Shown here piece after piece: positions 6,745-7,366 of a DNA stretch of 7,366 nt. The stretch is from Treponema sp. GTDB lineage: Bacteria > Spirochaetota > Spirochaetia > Treponematales > Breznakiellaceae. Position numbers and translations under genes: made by a program. The notes under the pieces were generated by a model that was not told the DNA's origin, did no database searches, and worked only from the letters and a program-made list of their open reading frames with translations. The stretch's first letter is position 1, and each line of letters starts with the position of its first letter. Location of the stretch: positions 1 to 7,366 of the forward strand of contig JAITRD010000043.1 in assembly GCA_031288575.1 (NCBI GenBank). Direction: 5' to 3'.

Positions 6745-6756
6745 CTTATTTGTCAA
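6728..6756 (-). promoter_or_regulatory. Sigma70-type promoter for the URO-D-like gene
   Basis: Read on the minus strand, a perfect TTGACA (-35, complement of 6751-6756) is followed after exactly 17 bp by GACAAT (-10, complement of 6728-6733, 4 of 6 matches to consensus). Transcription would begin near 6720, giving a leader of about 30 nt that contains the GGGGGAAG ribosome site before the ATG at 6688. Confidence 0.6.
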
Positions 6757-6826
6757 GGATTTTGAACCGGCGCAAAATGCCTCCGGGACATTAGACCAGA
6801 CCCTCGAATAAACGACAAAAATTGCT

Positions 6827-6837
6827 TATATTATAAA
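6827..6837 (+). promoter_or_regulatory. Possible -10 region for the P83/100-like gene
   Basis: Overlapping TATATT (6827-6832) and TATAAA (6832-6837) lie about 40 bp upstream of the ATG in the AT-rich part of the intergenic region. No clear -35 hexamer stands at normal spacing, so this is tentative. Confidence 0.35.
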
Positions 6838-6860
6838 GCAGAAACTGGGTTGCGCGAACA

Positions 6861-6865
6861 AGGAG
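6861..6865 (+). promoter_or_regulatory. Ribosome binding site that sets the start at 6874
   Basis: AGGAG is separated by 8 nt from ATG at 6874. This favours the ATG over the in-frame TTG at 6850, which would place the Shine-Dalgarno sequence inside the gene. It also puts the signal peptide at the N-terminus. Confidence 0.7.
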
Positions 6866-6873
6866 TATTGCCC

Positions 6874-7323
6874 ATGAGTAGTCCATTAGGTTCCAAACAT
6901 TTTTGGTTTATATATATTCTCTTTATTTTTGCCGGTATTTTTTCTTTCCTTCCTTCCCTTGCCGCTTTGGAAGTGGATACCGCGGAACTGGAGCAGAATC
7001 AGGCGCCGGTGGTTTTTCTTAATTATGAAGGCCCCCATGCCCGGATTGATACGCTGGAACAAATCCGGAACATCGGGTATTTCCTGGGAACAGCGGCCCG
7101 GGGCGGCACCCTAAGGCCCGGGCAAACCGGGCGCTATTTTGTCATCCGTTCCCTATCGGCCCCTGAGGGAGATAAACTGGACGCGGATATTTTCGGCCTG
7201 GGGGTGGACGTGGGGGTAGATCATATCCGGAATCTCAGGCTCATTATCCAGGGCTACCTGGAAGGGACCTATGCCTATTCCCCCGAGGACGCGAAGCTCT
7301 TGTCCGGATATATTACCGTTTAG
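6874..7323 (+). CDS. p83/100: P83/100 antigen-family exported protein, cut short by in-frame TAG
   Basis: From ATG 6874 the frame encodes 149 residues and ends at TAG 7321-7323. Residues 1-30 form a signal peptide: KHFWFIYILFIFAGIFSFL with likely cleavage after SLA. The rest matches the N-terminal part of the spirochaetal P83/100 family as I remember the Borrelia protein: the sequence starts EVD, then FLNYEGP, TLEQIRNIGYFLG, GRYFVIRS, DADIFGLG, NLRLIIQGYLEGTYAYS and GYITV. The Borrelia counterparts include FVNYKGP, TYEQIVGIGEFL, GKYFINRF and NLRRILTGYL. Family members run to several hundred residues, so the visible frame is only the first part. The protein is exported and immunogenic in Borrelia; its molecular role is unknown. 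The stop falls where the family has Tyr in ITIYNAVYR, and the frame continues after it. The likely explanations are pseudogene, sequence error or, less likely, amber readthrough. Confidence 0.72.
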   Translation: MSSPLGSKHFWFIYILFIFAGIFSFLPSLAALEVDTAELEQNQAPVVFLNYEGPHARIDTLEQIRNIGYFLGTAARGGTLRPGQTGRYFVIRSLSAPEGDKLDADIFGLGVDVGVDHIRNLRLIIQGYLEGTYAYSPEDAKLLSGYITV

Positions 7324-7366
7324 AACGCGGTCTACCGGAAGGAGTGGAATTATTTTGCCGGCCGTT
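7324..7366 (+). pseudogene. In-frame continuation of the P83/100-like gene after TAG (partial)
   Basis: Directly after the TAG, the same frame reads NAVYRKEWNYFAGR to the window edge with no further stop. NAVYR followed by an aromatic pair matches the next conserved stretch of the P83/100 family (NAVYRGDLDYYKG in Borrelia, from memory). The homology therefore crosses the stop without a frame change. This is a single-codon lesion in an otherwise intact gene that continues beyond the window. Confidence 0.65.

Noticed and set aside
6850..6873. TTG at 6850 as the start of the P83/100-like protein
   Set aside because: The AGGAG at 6861-6865 lies downstream of it and is well placed for the ATG at 6874, which puts the signal peptide at the N-terminus.

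Overview
The window is GC-rich and densely coded. It reads as chromosomal spirochaete DNA, most likely from a treponeme of the termite-gut type. The best lineage marker is the gene at the right edge, whose predicted protein matches the N-terminus of the P83/100 antigen family known from Borrelia and Treponema. That assignment, and the recognition of the other families, rests on motifs and memory rather than on a database search.

Layout from left to right. (1) Positions 1-132 are the 3' end of a plus-strand gene ending in an alanine-rich, TPR-like helix. A GC-rich hairpin (145-178) follows and probably terminates it. (2) Positions 187-387 are a 201-bp element with perfect 18-bp terminal inverted repeats, a 5-bp CTTTA duplication on both sides, and a second long internal inverted repeat. 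It looks like a MITE (small non-autonomous transposon) inserted exactly between two convergent genes. (3) A minus-strand pair runs from 2673 to 390: an alpha/beta hydrolase of the lysophospholipase/monoacylglycerol lipase type, then pcnB (poly(A) polymerase I). (4) Diverging from that pair across 36 bp is a plus-strand pair: a [4Fe-4S] RlmD/TrmA-family rRNA m5U methyltransferase, and, overlapping its end by 11 bp, an exported protein that joins a PQQ-like beta-propeller to C-terminal HEAT-like helices. (5) Converging on it, 9 bp away, is a minus-strand uroporphyrinogen-decarboxylase-superfamily protein that lacks the HemE signature but keeps the His-x-Cys...Cys zinc ligands of corrinoid-methyl transferases. 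It has a good sigma70-type promoter with a dyad overlapping it. (6) At the right edge a P83/100-family secreted protein starts on the plus strand. It is cut by an in-frame TAG exactly where the family has a conserved tyrosine, and clear homology continues in the same frame after the stop.

Functionally the window is mostly RNA housekeeping (RNA 3' polyadenylation, rRNA methylation) mixed with cell-envelope or periplasmic proteins and one probable methyl-transfer enzyme. I see no rRNA, tRNA, CRISPR array, phage module or transposase gene. I do not see a new multi-gene system. The two observations most worth following up are the amber codon in the P83/100-type gene and the MITE-like fold-back element.
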